DNA of 64,000 bases from Carnobacterium inhibens subsp. inhibens DSM 13024 (GCF_000746825.1 NZ_JQIV01000006.1:868001-932000); one strand, 5' to 3'; positions 1-8,256 are shown, counted from the first letter of the stretch. Translations and numbers: made by a program. The notes: a model not told the origin generated them from the sequence alone.

Positions 1-79
1 CAAAATTATACAGTTATTTATTATAGTAGCATAACTATTTAAAAAAGATTATTGATATTAGATACATGTTTATATCTAG

Positions 80-105
80 CCTATTTAGTTACTAGGTTAA
101 ATAGG
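80..105 (-). terminator. weak hairpin after the ABC exporter gene
   Basis: The 8-nt arms CCTATTTA and TAAATAGG enclose a 10-nt loop directly after the stop codon of the leftward ABC exporter gene. There is no clear T-run, so termination is only possible. Confidence 0.3.
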
Positions 106-106
106 T

Positions 107-1699
107 TTATGAAAGCAATATGACTTGATTTAATTGTTTCTGAATCGATTCACGTAGTTGATGAGTAATCATCAGTACAGTTAGTTCCTCATTTTCTATC
201 AATTGTTTTTCGATTTCTAACGCACTCTTTTCATCTAAGCTAGAGGTTCCCTCGTCTAGTAGGATAATTTTTTTGCCACGAACCAAACCACGAGCGAGTG
301 CTACGCGTTGTCGTTGTCCACCAGAAAGTAGACGACCAGCATCGCCAATATCTGTATCAATTCCTTGAGGTAGATTTCTTACCACTTCATCTAAATTGCT
401 AGCCTTTAATGCCTGTTGGATTTGTTCATTGGAAAAATCTTCATCTAAAGTGATATTTTCTCGGACTGTTCCTTCAAATAGATACGGGATTTGATCCATG
501 TATAAAATATGTTCACGCAATTCTCTTCCAGATAATACACTCAATTCTTTTCCTGCAAATTGGACTGAACCATCGTAATCCATTAATTTACCATTTAGAA
601 TATTTAATAGTGTTGTCTTTCCGCTACCACTTGCACCAACGATGGCATATTTTCCACCTAACTGAAATGAAAAGTCTAAATTATTCAGAACCAATTTGTC
701 ATCATATGCATAACTTAAATTATCTAAAACAATTCCTGAGTCAATTATTTTAATTTTTTCAGTGGATTTCTCAACAGAAGGTTCAATTGTTTCTAACTTT
801 TTAAAAACAGGTTCAACTGAGCGGATGGCAGCAATTTGTTGACTGATATTTCCTACAGTATTAAAGATAGTGCCTGCTAACTCTCCCGTTGCCAAGATTG
901 AACCTACGGACACTATCGATTGAGAGACTAAGTACCCGGTTAGCCCCATAATCGACAGTTGACCCACAATATTTCCAAAAGTACCTAACAAGGCTACTTT
1001 TGCAATTACTTTAGCTTGTTTATTTTTAACGTCAGCTAGTTTGAGGGATGCTTCTTCCATATCTTTTGTTATTTTTTCTAGTAAATTAAAGGAAAAAAAC
1101 GTATCAAAACCATTGAGAGTGTCTGTGACTTTGCTTAAGAACCGTTCGCTTTCTTCAGTTACTAATAAAGAGACCAAGCTAAGCATTTTCTGGTACAACA
1201 TTGGTAATAGAATGGTTACAATAGTAACAGCTAGGGTCAATAAAACAATGGACCAATGAAATATAAACATAGCAATAATTGAACTAACAGCACTAATTAT
1301 TCCTCCTAAGACGGTATAAAATTGATCAAAAGCAACCGTTTCAATCGTATTTAAGTCATTGCTGAGCCAGGAAGCATATGTTCCAACTGGTTTTGTATGA
1401 AAATTTGAGTAGCTCGTCTGTTCCATTCGCTTTGTAACGTCCGTTCGAATAGCAGTAGCCATTTTTTGTTTTGTTTGGCTTTTTTTATTGATTAGAATAT
1501 ACGAAAAGAATAAATATATCATAAAAATTACCGCATTAGCTAAAAGTGTCTCAAAAAATAATGTAAAATTAAGATCAACTAATGCATTTAAAGATGATGC
1601 CATGATTACACTCACTAAAGTTAGACAAACATTCGTGATGACTAATATGCCAAAAATCAACAAGTTAGGCTTCCAAAAACGTAATATATATTTTTTCAT
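107..1699 (-). CDS. ABC exporter half-transporter (membrane domain plus ATPase)
   Basis: A 530-residue ABC exporter subunit of the plasma membrane. The N-terminal ~300 residues hold about six hydrophobic segments (ABC transmembrane type-1 domain). The ATPase domain follows, with Walker A GASGSGKTT near residue 355, signature LSGGQRQ near 457, Walker B IILLDEG near 480 and an H-loop MITHQ near 512, so it should hydrolyse ATP. The start follows an AGGGGG site 7 nt upstream. It is a half-size protein and presumably forms a homodimer, since no partner gene is next to it. The substrate is unknown. It is divergent from an Rgg-like regulator, and such pairs often export peptides or handle peptide signalling; that role is inference. 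Confidence 0.85.
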   Translation of the reverse strand: MKKYILRFWKPNLLIFGILVITNVCLTLVSVIMASSLNALVDLNFTLFFETLLANAVIFMIYLFFSYILINKKSQTKQKMATAIRTDVTKRMEQTSYSNFHTKPVGTYASWLSNDLNTIETVAFDQFYTVLGGIISAVSSIIAMFIFHWSIVLLTLAVTIVTILLPMLYQKMLSLVSLLVTEESERFLSKVTDTLNGFDTFFSFNLLEKITKDMEEASLKLADVKNKQAKVIAKVALLGTFGNIVGQLSIMGLTGYLVSQSIVSVGSILATGELAGTIFNTVGNISQQIAAIRSVEPVFKKLETIEPSVEKSTEKIKIIDSGIVLDNLSYAYDDKLVLNNLDFSFQLGGKYAIVGASGSGKTTLLNILNGKLMDYDGSVQFAGKELSVLSGRELREHILYMDQIPYLFEGTVRENITLDEDFSNEQIQQALKASNLDEVVRNLPQGIDTDIGDAGRLLSGGQRQRVALARGLVRGKKIILLDEGTSSLDEKSALEIEKQLIENEELTVLMITHQLRESIQKQLNQVILLS

Positions 1700-1809
1700 T
1701 TGTTTTCCCCCTATTTATTCTTTCTCTTAAAACAAATTATTTGGCCATAATGATGCATAAATCTAGTTTTAAATGAAAGGATATTGTGTTGAATGTACAA
1801 TTATTTTGT

Positions 1810-1838
1810 TTGTATCTAAAGTATAAACGAACTATACT
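1810..1838 (+). promoter_or_regulatory. promoter of the Rgg-like regulator gene
   Basis: TTGTAT and TATACT are separated by 17 nt, about 47 nt before the ATG at 1885. A perfect 14-nt palindrome, TTGCATATATGCAA, lies at 1855-1868 between promoter and start and may be an operator. The promoter supports the start at 1885 over an in-frame upstream codon. Confidence 0.5.
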
Positions 1839-1884
1839 TAATCAAAATAAAAAATTGCATATATGCAATAAGTTAGGAGAAAGT

Positions 1885-2784
1885 ATGAATTATAGCAAAA
1901 CATTTAAGAAAATACGGATAGCAAAAGGCATGAAGCTAAAAGAAGCTGCTGGAAATACATTATCAATTTCCCAATTATCACGTTTTGAAAATGAACAATC
2001 AATGATCTCAATTGATTCATTTATTGAATTGCTAACGAATGTGAACACCTCACCAGAAGAATATTTTTACTTATTGAGACAAGAAGAAGAAAATGAATTA
2101 AAGAACTATTTTAATAGAGTAAAGAATTTGGTCAATAATAAAAAATATGACAAACTTGAAGAGTTGGTCATTGATTTAAAAAATCAAAAACCTGCATCGA
2201 ATAGTTGGATGAGTTTCATAGTTTTGTTTGTGGAGAGCATTATTGTTCTAGACAAAGAAAAAAAACCACTAAATCAACCGAGAGTTCTTTCTTACTTGAT
2301 ACAAGTGGAAGACTGGGGAGAAATGGAATTATATATTTACGAGATTTTTGGTTTTGTATTTGATGTAGAAACAACCTATCTTTTAATGAAAACAGCAATA
2401 AAAAAAAGCCGATTATACCAATCGATTCCACAAGATATGAACTTACTATTTAGTATTTTGTCAAATAATTTTTCTGCATTTCTTCTACATAAACGCTACG
2501 ATTATGCAGAAGAAACTCTTGCTATTTACGAAAAAAAACTATTAGAGAATACCCTATTAATTGAACCTCATTTAGATTTTTTATTTAATAAGGGGATTTT
2601 TGCTTTTACGCAAAAAAGAGAAGAAGAGGCAAAAGTGTACTGTGAACAAGTATTTGAACTTTGCCGTTTATTCAAGCTAACTGAACAAGAAGAAAATTAC
2701 AAAAAGCGCTATCTTATTTGGTCAAAAAGCTACCTAGATCCAGATTTTCAAGAACTAATAATTAAAATTGGATTCATAAGTTAA
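1885..2784 (+). CDS. Rgg/MutR-family transcriptional regulator
   Basis: A 299-residue protein with the Rgg architecture. An N-terminal helix-turn-helix (residues ~5-60, containing ISQLSRFENE) precedes a long all-helical, TPR-like C-terminal region of ~230 residues that in characterised relatives binds short hydrophobic peptide pheromones. The chosen start has a TAGGAGA ribosome site 5 nt upstream; the frame stays open further 5' but would run back through the promoter. It is divergent from the ABC exporter at 107-1699. I looked for a short hydrophobic peptide gene beside it and found none convincing. The family is well supported; the ligand and targets are unknown. Confidence 0.75.
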   Translation: MNYSKTFKKIRIAKGMKLKEAAGNTLSISQLSRFENEQSMISIDSFIELLTNVNTSPEEYFYLLRQEEENELKNYFNRVKNLVNNKKYDKLEELVIDLKNQKPASNSWMSFIVLFVESIIVLDKEKKPLNQPRVLSYLIQVEDWGEMELYIYEIFGFVFDVETTYLLMKTAIKKSRLYQSIPQDMNLLFSILSNNFSAFLLHKRYDYAEETLAIYEKKLLENTLLIEPHLDFLFNKGIFAFTQKREEEAKVYCEQVFELCRLFKLTEQEENYKKRYLIWSKSYLDPDFQELIIKIGFIS

Positions 2785-3000
2785 GCGATGGGCATAAATA
2801 ATGAATAAAGGCGTCTACCTGTTAATGAAATATAGACGAAAAATCGAGACCGCTGTAAGTTTTCAATATCAATCTTATATTCAATTTTAAATCCAAGTAT
2901 ATCTATACATTCTCTTATAAGGATTACACAACTGTGATAAAATTTAAAAATAATATTACCCTATTGATAAACTAAATAAATACCAGATGAAGGAGAAATT

Positions 3001-3588
3001 ATGACAAGTCAAAAAAGTCGCATTTTATTACTAGCTGAAAATTCTATTTTAGAAACAGAGCGTTTGATTTTAAGGCCTCTAACTTTGGAAGATACCGCAG
3101 ATTTTTTTGAATATGCTAGCGATGAAGAAACGATGAGATATATTTTCAATCCACATACGTCTTTGCATCAAACAAAAGAGTTTATTGCGAATTATTACTT
3201 AACATCACCATTAGGTTTTTATGCGTTAGAACATAAAGAAGTTCATAAAATGATTGGCGTGATAGAGTTTAGAGTAGATGATAAAAAGCATGAAGGCGAA
3301 ATTGGATACATGTTGAACAAAAAATATTGGAGACAAGGCTTAACAACAGAAGCCTGCTTACGAATATTATCTCTTGGTTTCAACACTCTCCTTTTAGAAC
3401 ATATTACTTCTGGCCATGATACTGGCCATATAGCTTCAGGAAGTGTATTGAAAAAAGTGGGCATGTCTTTCGAACATATCACTAAAGATGCGCATGAATT
3501 AAAAGGTAAAATGGTAGATACCTTTTTTTATGGAATAACTAGAGATAATTATTTAACTAGCCACCATGAAAATACCTATTCAAATTAA
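3001..3588 (+). CDS. GNAT-family N-acetyltransferase, RimJ/RimL type
   Basis: A 195-residue protein of the RimJ/RimL-like acetyltransferase group. It opens with the typical strand motif ETERLILRPL (residues ~18-28) followed by DTADFFEYASDEE. A central IGYMLNKKYWRQGLTTEA segment corresponds to the acetyl-CoA-binding motif A. Residues SGSVLKKVGM match the later conserved helix. It would transfer acetyl from acetyl-CoA to an N-terminal or small-molecule amine; the substrate is not predictable. An AAGGAGA site precedes the ATG. It is a single gene immediately left of the first palindrome of the cassette-like region. Confidence 0.85.
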   Translation: MTSQKSRILLLAENSILETERLILRPLTLEDTADFFEYASDEETMRYIFNPHTSLHQTKEFIANYYLTSPLGFYALEHKEVHKMIGVIEFRVDDKKHEGEIGYMLNKKYWRQGLTTEACLRILSLGFNTLLLEHITSGHDTGHIASGSVLKKVGMSFEHITKDAHELKGKMVDTFFYGITRDNYLTSHHENTYSN

Positions 3589-3681
3589 ATAACAAACAGG
3601 TATTTCAGTTTATTTCTTACCTGAATGATTGAACATATACTTATAAGTTTCAAATCCTATAAAGAAATTGGATTTTTCCCA

Positions 3682-3709
3682 ACACATGAAATTAGATGAA
3701 ATAGTCTGT
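3682..3709 (+). repeat. cassette-boundary palindrome copy 1 (diverged right arm)
   Basis: First of nine same-orientation 28-nt elements with arms ATACATG / CATGTAT and a 14-nt centre. This copy reads ACACATG on the left, keeps the centre beginning AAATTA, and has a decayed right arm (AGTCTGT). A terminator hairpin follows at 3736. It lies at the 3' side of the leftward permease pair. Confidence 0.6.
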
Positions 3710-3735
3710 CCATAACCCTTTTAAATAAAGGAAAA

Positions 3736-3770
3736 AACAATCGATCTCATAAGAGCTCGATTGTTTTTTT
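3736..3770 (+). terminator. terminator hairpin attached to palindrome copy 1
   Basis: AACAATCGA pairs with TCGATTGTT and is followed by a run of seven T on the + strand. Confidence 0.7.
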
Positions 3771-3848
3771 GTACCTGATTTTTTTAGTTCAAAGTATCGA
3801 ATGATAGATACCATTAATCGCATAAAGATATTTGAAATTATGATAAAG

Positions 3849-4691
3849 TTACTTATTTGAATTGAAGAACTTGATTATTTTAAACAAAATACTCATAAGA
3901 AAATACGGAATCAGTAATAAAATCAAATAATTGATAACCATTACTTGCGGGCTAGTAGTGTTAGAAGGTATCAACTGTGTATCTCTTAGACCCGTTAATA
4001 GTCCTCCTGTATTGAATTGAATTTCAATAAAAAGCATCACGGTGATCATCTCTAAATAAATAAATTTCATAATGTTTTCTAAAAATGGTAATACGTTAGG
4101 AATGACATAAGAAAAGAATAGTTTATATTTAGGATACCCCAGCGATTTTGCGAAGACAAAATAATTGGATTGATAAACATCTTTGATATACGGAGTCATA
4201 TATTTAATCAGAAAAACAATAGGAAAAATACTTAATATGATTAAGGGGACAACTATCGCGGGCTCTCTTGGGGTACCCACTGTTTTAAATAAATAGATGG
4301 AAGTCTCTTTATAGATAACTACGCTAAGCCAGTGGATAAAAAACACGATACCAAGCACAGGTAAATTCTCAATATCTTCTAAGTACCTAGTAAATTTTGT
4401 TATCGTTTTATTCTTAAATTTTGGAAAATAGTAACTATATAACATAAGCGAAACTAACGTTATTACTAAACTAGCACTGATCAATTTAAACGTGTATTCA
4501 CCGTTGGTCTGGTGATAAATAATGACTAATTCAGATAAATAGCGATATGTAAAAATCTGTGCAAAGGTTTCTTTAATCGTATCCACTAATAAACCTGTAT
4601 CTCTCATAGTTAAGGGTAACGAATAACTCAAACAAACGAGTAAAATAATACCAATTGGCAGTGTAATAAGTGAAATAGATTGCTTTATCAT
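3849..4691 (-). CDS. ABC permease, divergent peptide-type (OppB/DppB-like)
   Basis: A 280-residue membrane protein with about six hydrophobic segments. The cytoplasmic-loop region AKSLGYPKYKLFFSYVIPN (residues ~185-205) matches the conserved EAA-type loop by which importer permeases contact their ATPase. It follows the 4696-5640 permease on the same strand with a 4-nt gap, so the two should form a heterodimeric channel. No ATPase or binding-protein gene accompanies them. The low-complexity, AT-rich, diverged sequence and flanking palindromes suggest acquisition as a module. It could instead serve another ABC system encoded elsewhere. The substrate is unknown. Confidence 0.6.
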   Translation of the reverse strand: MIKQSISLITLPIGIILLVCLSYSLPLTMRDTGLLVDTIKETFAQIFTYRYLSELVIIYHQTNGEYTFKLISASLVITLVSLMLYSYYFPKFKNKTITKFTRYLEDIENLPVLGIVFFIHWLSVVIYKETSIYLFKTVGTPREPAIVVPLIILSIFPIVFLIKYMTPYIKDVYQSNYFVFAKSLGYPKYKLFFSYVIPNVLPFLENIMKFIYLEMITVMLFIEIQFNTGGLLTGLRDTQLIPSNTTSPQVMVINYLILLLIPYFLMSILFKIIKFFNSNK

Positions 4692-4695
4692 TTTT

Positions 4696-5640
4696 CTAAA
4701 TGGATTGATTTTGCAGCCCTCCAGTTAAAGATCGCTTGATTCCATTGAGCAAGAAAATAAGTCCGCCATAAAAAGCTAACGGTGTGAGTACTGTCCAAGG
4801 TGTGCTAGCTAGTCGATTAATATTTTGCCCAATCAACCCGCTCCATTCGTTAGATATTGTTGCTGTATATGTAGTACTTGCATCTAACTGCGTTACTAGT
4901 GAGCCTCCTAGATACAATTGAAAATAAGCTAAGTAGATAAAAAGAGATAAATTTTGTATGAGGATTTTGAAAAATAAATTTAATGTAAGCTCCGTTAATT
5001 GGGGTTTAAAAGAATACTTAACGGTTCTAAATTTAGAACTACCTAATGTTTGGCTGGCCAGGAAAAAATCTTGTTTGAAAAGAAAAGCTAATTCAGCATG
5101 ATAAAGTTTAACCAAATTAGGGAGTCCTATAAGAAACAAAATGAACAATTGAATCATCACAAACATCCAATTAGCCTCCGGTTGAACGTTATCTGTATTA
5201 AATAATAATGCATCAGAATAAGGTCCTATTAATAGCAGCAATAAAAAAGGTTTAGGAATCAATGTAAAAAGCTTATCAAAATATGAAAAGACAGGCAGTA
5301 AAAACGTTGTTCCTACTTTATAAAGAATCAGAATGTTTAAAAATAAGCTACTTAAGATTTGAGCGATACTTAATAATAACCCAATAAAAAAAGTATACTT
5401 AAATCCTTGAATAATTTTAGCAAAGATAGTAAACCCAATGATATCCGTACCAAATGGCGGAACTTCAAGAGGGGTAAAAGGCGGATACTTTATTTCTCCA
5501 TTTATTAGTGTTTTTTCTACTCGAAGGGTTAAAATATTTGATAATAAAGGCTCATATAAACAACTAAGCAGTAAAAAAAATAACAAGATTGAACACAATA
5601 TCCATAACGTTCTCTTACTTTTTAATGCACTTATAAAAAT
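4696..5640 (-). CDS. ABC permease, divergent peptide-type (OppC/DppC-like), possible ATT start
   Basis: About 314 residues with an N-terminal membrane segment, then PPFGTDIIGFTIFAKIIQG, which matches the conserved entry of OppC-type permeases, and an EAA-like loop ASQTLGSSKFRTVKYSFKPQ. The first conventional start is a TTG at 5598, with no ribosome site. The reading frame continues upstream to a strong AAAGGAGGAG site, followed by in-frame ATT codons at 5643 and 5640. Translation from ATT adds a lysine/arginine-rich N-terminus before the first membrane helix, as expected for the family. So the gene either uses a rare ATT start or has lost its ATG by mutation. It is paired with the permease at 3849-4691. 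Confidence 0.55.
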   Translation of the reverse strand: MFISALKSKRTLWILCSILLFFLLLSCLYEPLLSNILTLRVEKTLINGEIKYPPFTPLEVPPFGTDIIGFTIFAKIIQGFKYTFFIGLLLSIAQILSSLFLNILILYKVGTTFLLPVFSYFDKLFTLIPKPFLLLLLIGPYSDALLFNTDNVQPEANWMFVMIQLFILFLIGLPNLVKLYHAELAFLFKQDFFLASQTLGSSKFRTVKYSFKPQLTELTLNLFFKILIQNLSLFIYLAYFQLYLGGSLVTQLDASTTYTATISNEWSGLIGQNINRLASTPWTVLTPLAFYGGLIFLLNGIKRSLTGGLQNQSI

Positions 5641-5733
5641 AATGATCTCCTCCTTTATTTTAATAAGTATATCTTACTTATGAATATTAACCAATGTCAT
5701 AACAAAAAAAGACTTGCAAGTGTAGTTACTTGA

Positions 5734-5761
5734 ATACATGAAATTACATAGATTCATGTAT
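5734..5761 (+). repeat. cassette-boundary palindrome copy 2
   Basis: Intact arms ATACATG (5734-5740) and CATGTAT (5755-5761) with a 14-nt centre starting AAATTACATAG. An extra A/T pair extends the arms to 8 bp. Confidence 0.75.
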
Positions 5762-5773
5762 TCGTAAAAATAA

Positions 5774-5814
5774 ATCAAAAAAGTAATCATTAAATTATAT
5801 GGTTACTTTTTGAT
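5774..5814 (+). other. hairpin following palindrome copy 2
   Basis: Arms around AAAAGTAATC and GGTTACTTTT form a long stem ending in T residues. Apart from copy 2 and this hairpin I see nothing in the 310-nt gap between the permease gene and the gene at 5954. Confidence 0.5.
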
Positions 5815-5953
5815 GAATGTAAACCAATAGTTGCGTCATGTAAACTGTTGGCAGCTATTTATAAAGTATTTTTTGTTATATAATTAATTCAAATATAAAA
5901 AAATTCATGTTTAGAGGGATCAACCATTTCTAGATATGACAAGGAGAATCCAC

Positions 5954-6367
5954 ATGCTGTTTCCATTAAATATTGTCGTTGCAGTCGTAATCTCTGCAAT
6001 ACACGTTTTAATCTCTTTTGGCCTTAAATTACCTAGTAAATACAAAAAAAAGTTTCGTATTTACTCTGTTGTAGTCAATTTAATCTTTATTGTATTCCTA
6101 TTAGGCTTTTCTCTATTTTTCAAAACATCTTTGCCTAATCAAGGAATAAACATTTACTTTAATGGTTTATCTACATTGTATTTTTTGTTATTTATCCCTT
6201 TGGGAGCAGTTTTGATACTGCTGTTTAGGAAATTAATAATGAACGCAGATATCTATTTAGTTTTTTTGAAATATGTGATAATTATTGGAGCTATCGTTAT
6301 ATTTACAGGACTAATTACTATAGGATATATCCTTTTCATCTTAACTTTTTACGGTTTCGCTCCTTAA
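5954..6367 (+). CDS. small four-helix membrane protein of unknown function
   Basis: A 137-residue, very hydrophobic protein with four predicted membrane helices (near residues 5-25, 40-60, 70-95, 105-135) and one basic loop, KLPSKYKKKFR. The family is not recognised. The start at 5954 is chosen because AAGGAGA lies 7 nt upstream; an ATG 18 nt earlier has no ribosome site. The gene sits alone between palindrome copies 2 and 3, on the opposite strand to most genes of the array, and is followed by the strong terminator at 6481-6523. This isolation is the pattern expected for a one-gene cassette. Confidence 0.6.
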   Translation: MLFPLNIVVAVVISAIHVLISFGLKLPSKYKKKFRIYSVVVNLIFIVFLLGFSLFFKTSLPNQGINIYFNGLSTLYFLLFIPLGAVLILLFRKLIMNADIYLVFLKYVIIIGAIVIFTGLITIGYILFILTFYGFAP

Positions 6368-6446
6368 TTTACATAAAAAAAGTAAACTTAAAGAAAATGG
6401 TCAAGAAGTATTAGAAAAAATAACTAAAGATGTTTACCAAATTGCA

Positions 6447-6474
6447 ACACATGAAATTACATAAAGTCATGTAT
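6447..6474 (+). repeat. cassette-boundary palindrome copy 3
   Basis: Left arm ACACATG (6447-6453) and right arm CATGTAT (6468-6474) with the constant 14-nt centre beginning AAATTACATA. Confidence 0.7.
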
Positions 6475-6480
6475 TGTAAA

Positions 6481-6523
6481 ACAAGAGCTCTAACACTTTT
6501 CATTATAGTGTTAGAGCTCTTGT
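6481..6523. terminator. strong bidirectional terminator
   Basis: A perfect 16-bp stem (ACAAGAGCTCTAACAC with its complement) and 11-nt loop lie six nt after palindrome copy 3, between the rightward gene at 5954 and the leftward toxin remnant. Confidence 0.8.
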
Positions 6524-6527
6524 TTAG

Positions 6528-6728
6528 TTAATTTATACGATTTTCAGCGATTTTATAGACGGTTTCTTTATCTCTTTTTCCAATAACAACAACTTGAATC
6601 ACTTCAAATTTACCTTGTATTTCTCTAAAAATAACACGAAGTCCCATTTTTTTATTTTTCAGTTTATTACATTGAGCTAAAGAGCCATGCAACGAATAGG
6701 CCTTCTGATGTACCGCAACTAAATGCAC
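6528..6728 (-). pseudogene. RelE/ParE-superfamily toxin, N-terminally truncated
   Basis: The last ~50 residues carry the C-terminal half typical of RelE/YoeB-like mRNA interferases: GLRVIFREIQGKFEVIQVVV, then IGKRDKETVYKIAENRI. Intact members are about 85-95 residues, but here only 66 are open and the first ~12 look unrelated. No ribosome site precedes the ATG and no antitoxin gene is adjacent. I read it as the 3' remnant of a toxin gene. It lies in the module between palindrome copies 3 and 4 with the DinB-like gene. Toxin-antitoxin genes are frequent passengers of integron arrays, which fits this context. Confidence 0.6.
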
Positions 6729-6777
6729 AACGAATAAGCTGTGATTAAGCGAGAAAGTTAATTAATCGCACTTTCTA

Positions 6778-7281
6778 TTATTCATTAATCACCAAACGAC
6801 GTGTATAAACGGCTTGTCCTGAATGCATAACGGCATCATCAATAATAGAAATAAGTCGAGCTTGATGAGTTACTGGTGGAGACCAATTTTCATCAACGAT
6901 TTTATCTAAAGTATCTTCATTTAAATTATCTAGATAATCCTTTGCTAATTTGATACTGACATCTAAATAATCACTTAAGAGATTTTTGTCAGAAACGGTG
7001 ACTTGTTCAGCTTCCTCTGATGTATGTTTGTATTCGGGCGTATCATCTGGGAGTGGCAAATCAAAACGTTTATTCCACCCATTACTTGTATACATTGCTT
7101 CTTCGCCTTTTAGATCAGAAATCTGCATATCAATTTCACGAGCAGTATGCCAAAAGAGCCAAGTTACTGATTTAAGTAAAGGATGTGGCATTTTATTGGC
7201 CTCTTCTACCGTCATTTTGTCCAAAGTTTCTTCAAAACGTTCTTGAACACGATCTAATAGTTCTACTTGTATAGTTGTCAT
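6778..7281 (-). CDS. DinB-like (DUF664/DinB_2) four-helix protein
   Basis: A 167-residue protein of the DinB/YfiT-like superfamily, a metal-binding four-helix bundle. Visible family features are SVTWLFWHTAREIDMQI (His in the first helix region, residues ~40-56) and a C-terminal DDAVMHSGQAVYTRRLV with His, matching the usual H...H...H metal triad layout. Family members include stress-induced and thiol-dependent transferases, but many have no known role, so no reaction is assigned. The start at 7281 is preceded by AAGGAGTGATAGAG; an upstream in-frame ATG lacks a site. It is a solitary gene in the array, on the leftward strand. Confidence 0.7.
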   Translation of the reverse strand: MTTIQVELLDRVQERFEETLDKMTVEEANKMPHPLLKSVTWLFWHTAREIDMQISDLKGEEAMYTSNGWNKRFDLPLPDDTPEYKHTSEEAEQVTVSDKNLLSDYLDVSIKLAKDYLDNLNEDTLDKIVDENWSPPVTHQARLISIIDDAVMHSGQAVYTRRLVINE

Positions 7282-7433
7282 CTCTATCACTCCTTGAAGT
7301 GATTTTACCACCAACCAAAAAATTTGTTAATTAAAACGCTAGAAAGCAAAAAGTGAATTTTTCTCTATTATCAAATAATTTAAAGGGTAAAAGCCGTTCT
7401 CAATTGAAGTGTTCCTCTCTTCTTTATATAAAG

Positions 7434-7598
7434 TTAATTTAATTGGAATTTTAGTGCAACAATTGCATTTTCAATAATATCTTGTTGAGTAGCCAGAATT
7501 AGAAATTTCGTTTCTAGACATTCTTTCATTTCTTCACCAAGTACTAAAAATGAATTATTAATGGGCACATAGATGTTTGCTGATGATATGATATTCAT
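7434..7598 (-). CDS. 54-residue reading frame, probably the tail of a lost gene
   Basis: A short open frame whose C-terminus ends QQDIIENAIVALKFQLN. Almost the same C-terminal coding sequence recurs 3.6 kb away at 11005-11077 (QQDIIENAIIFLSTQSN), so this is a real protein tail rather than chance. The family is not recognised. The ATG at 7598 sits inside the right-hand arm of a 17-bp hairpin (7596-7634) and has no good ribosome site. I favour a 5'-truncated remnant over an expressed gene. Confidence 0.35.
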   Translation of the reverse strand: MNIISSANIYVPINNSFLVLGEEMKECLETKFLILATQQDIIENAIVALKFQLN

Positions 7599-7634
7599 CA
7601 CCTATTTGTTATAAGTGATAACGAATAGGTGATG
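7596..7634. other. 17-bp inverted repeat
   Basis: Arms around CATCACCTATTTGTTAT and its near-complement with a 5-nt loop and one mismatch. There is no T-run, so it is unlikely to be a terminator. It overlaps the start of the 54-residue frame. Confidence 0.6.
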
Positions 7635-7659
7635 AACAGTGTTACCTAGACTTCTTTCA

Positions 7660-7687
7660 ATACATGAAATTGCTTAAAGTCGTGTAT
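7660..7687 (+). repeat. cassette-boundary palindrome copy 4
   Basis: ATACATG (7660-7666) and CGTGTAT (7681-7687) with a 14-nt centre starting AAATTG. The right arm is reused as the left stem of the following terminator. Confidence 0.7.
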
Positions 7688-7729
7688 ATAAAACCTTATT
7701 AGCTCAAGGGAATATATACACGTTTTTTT
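7681..7729 (+). terminator. terminator hairpin attached to palindrome copy 4
   Basis: CGTGTATATA pairs perfectly with TATATACACG, encloses an inner CCTT/AAGG stem, and is followed by seven T. Confidence 0.75.
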
Positions 7730-7849
7730 AAGTAAGGAAACCTGAATATTTTAATCGACACTTATAATAGACAGCGAAAAATCAATCAGATCAATACCTA
7801 GTAAGTGTTGATTTTAGTAGACTCTTATCAGATAGTTGATTAGTTTTAA

Positions 7850-8128
7850 TTATTTTTTTTGCTCTAAAAGGATCGGAATTATATTTAATAAAATCGATAC
7901 AATCGTTAAACCCCATAGGACTGTTGTCATAGTAGGTACTACATCTAATAAAGCAGCCCAATCTTTTACCTTTACCCAACCGGATATCATGCTGTACCCT
8001 GCAACAAGCGTCAGTGCTGTGAATGACAATCCCATTGCCATTGCTAATTTATAATCTTTGCCTACTTTATATAAATAAAGATTTAAAACAGTTGCTACTA
8101 TAGCAATAATTCCTAATATTAGAAACAT
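7850..8128 (-). CDS. small three-helix membrane protein of unknown function
   Basis: A 92-residue protein with three hydrophobic stretches (residues ~2-22, 30-50, 65-85) and a short charged tail, EQKK. The family is not recognised. The start at 8128 is preceded by TTGGAGGAATTATT; an ATG 30 nt upstream lacks this spacing. The gene lies between palindrome copies 4 and 5. Between it and copy 5 there is also a possible 24-residue hydrophobic peptide (8257-8331). No adjacent regulator is seen. Confidence 0.6.
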   Translation of the reverse strand: MFLILGIIAIVATVLNLYLYKVGKDYKLAMAMGLSFTALTLVAGYSMISGWVKVKDWAALLDVVPTMTTVLWGLTIVSILLNIIPILLEQKK

Positions 8129-8256
8129 AATAATTCCTCCAATTTTTTTGATTTGCATTCAGTATCATAAGTATCTTATTCTAGATATTATGACGTATCA
8201 ATACATTAAACTAGATAGAATCAAGTAAGCTGAACTCAGATTTAACAATGTTCTGT

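Noticed and set aside
61-67. ATACATG at the far left as a tenth boundary element
   Set aside because: Only the left arm is present; the 14-nt-spaced right arm and conserved centre are absent.
5734-5761. The 28-bp palindromes as dif/XerCD chromosome dimer resolution sites
   Set aside because: There are nine copies in one region, arms and centre do not resemble known Firmicute dif sequences, and dif is normally unique near the replication terminus.
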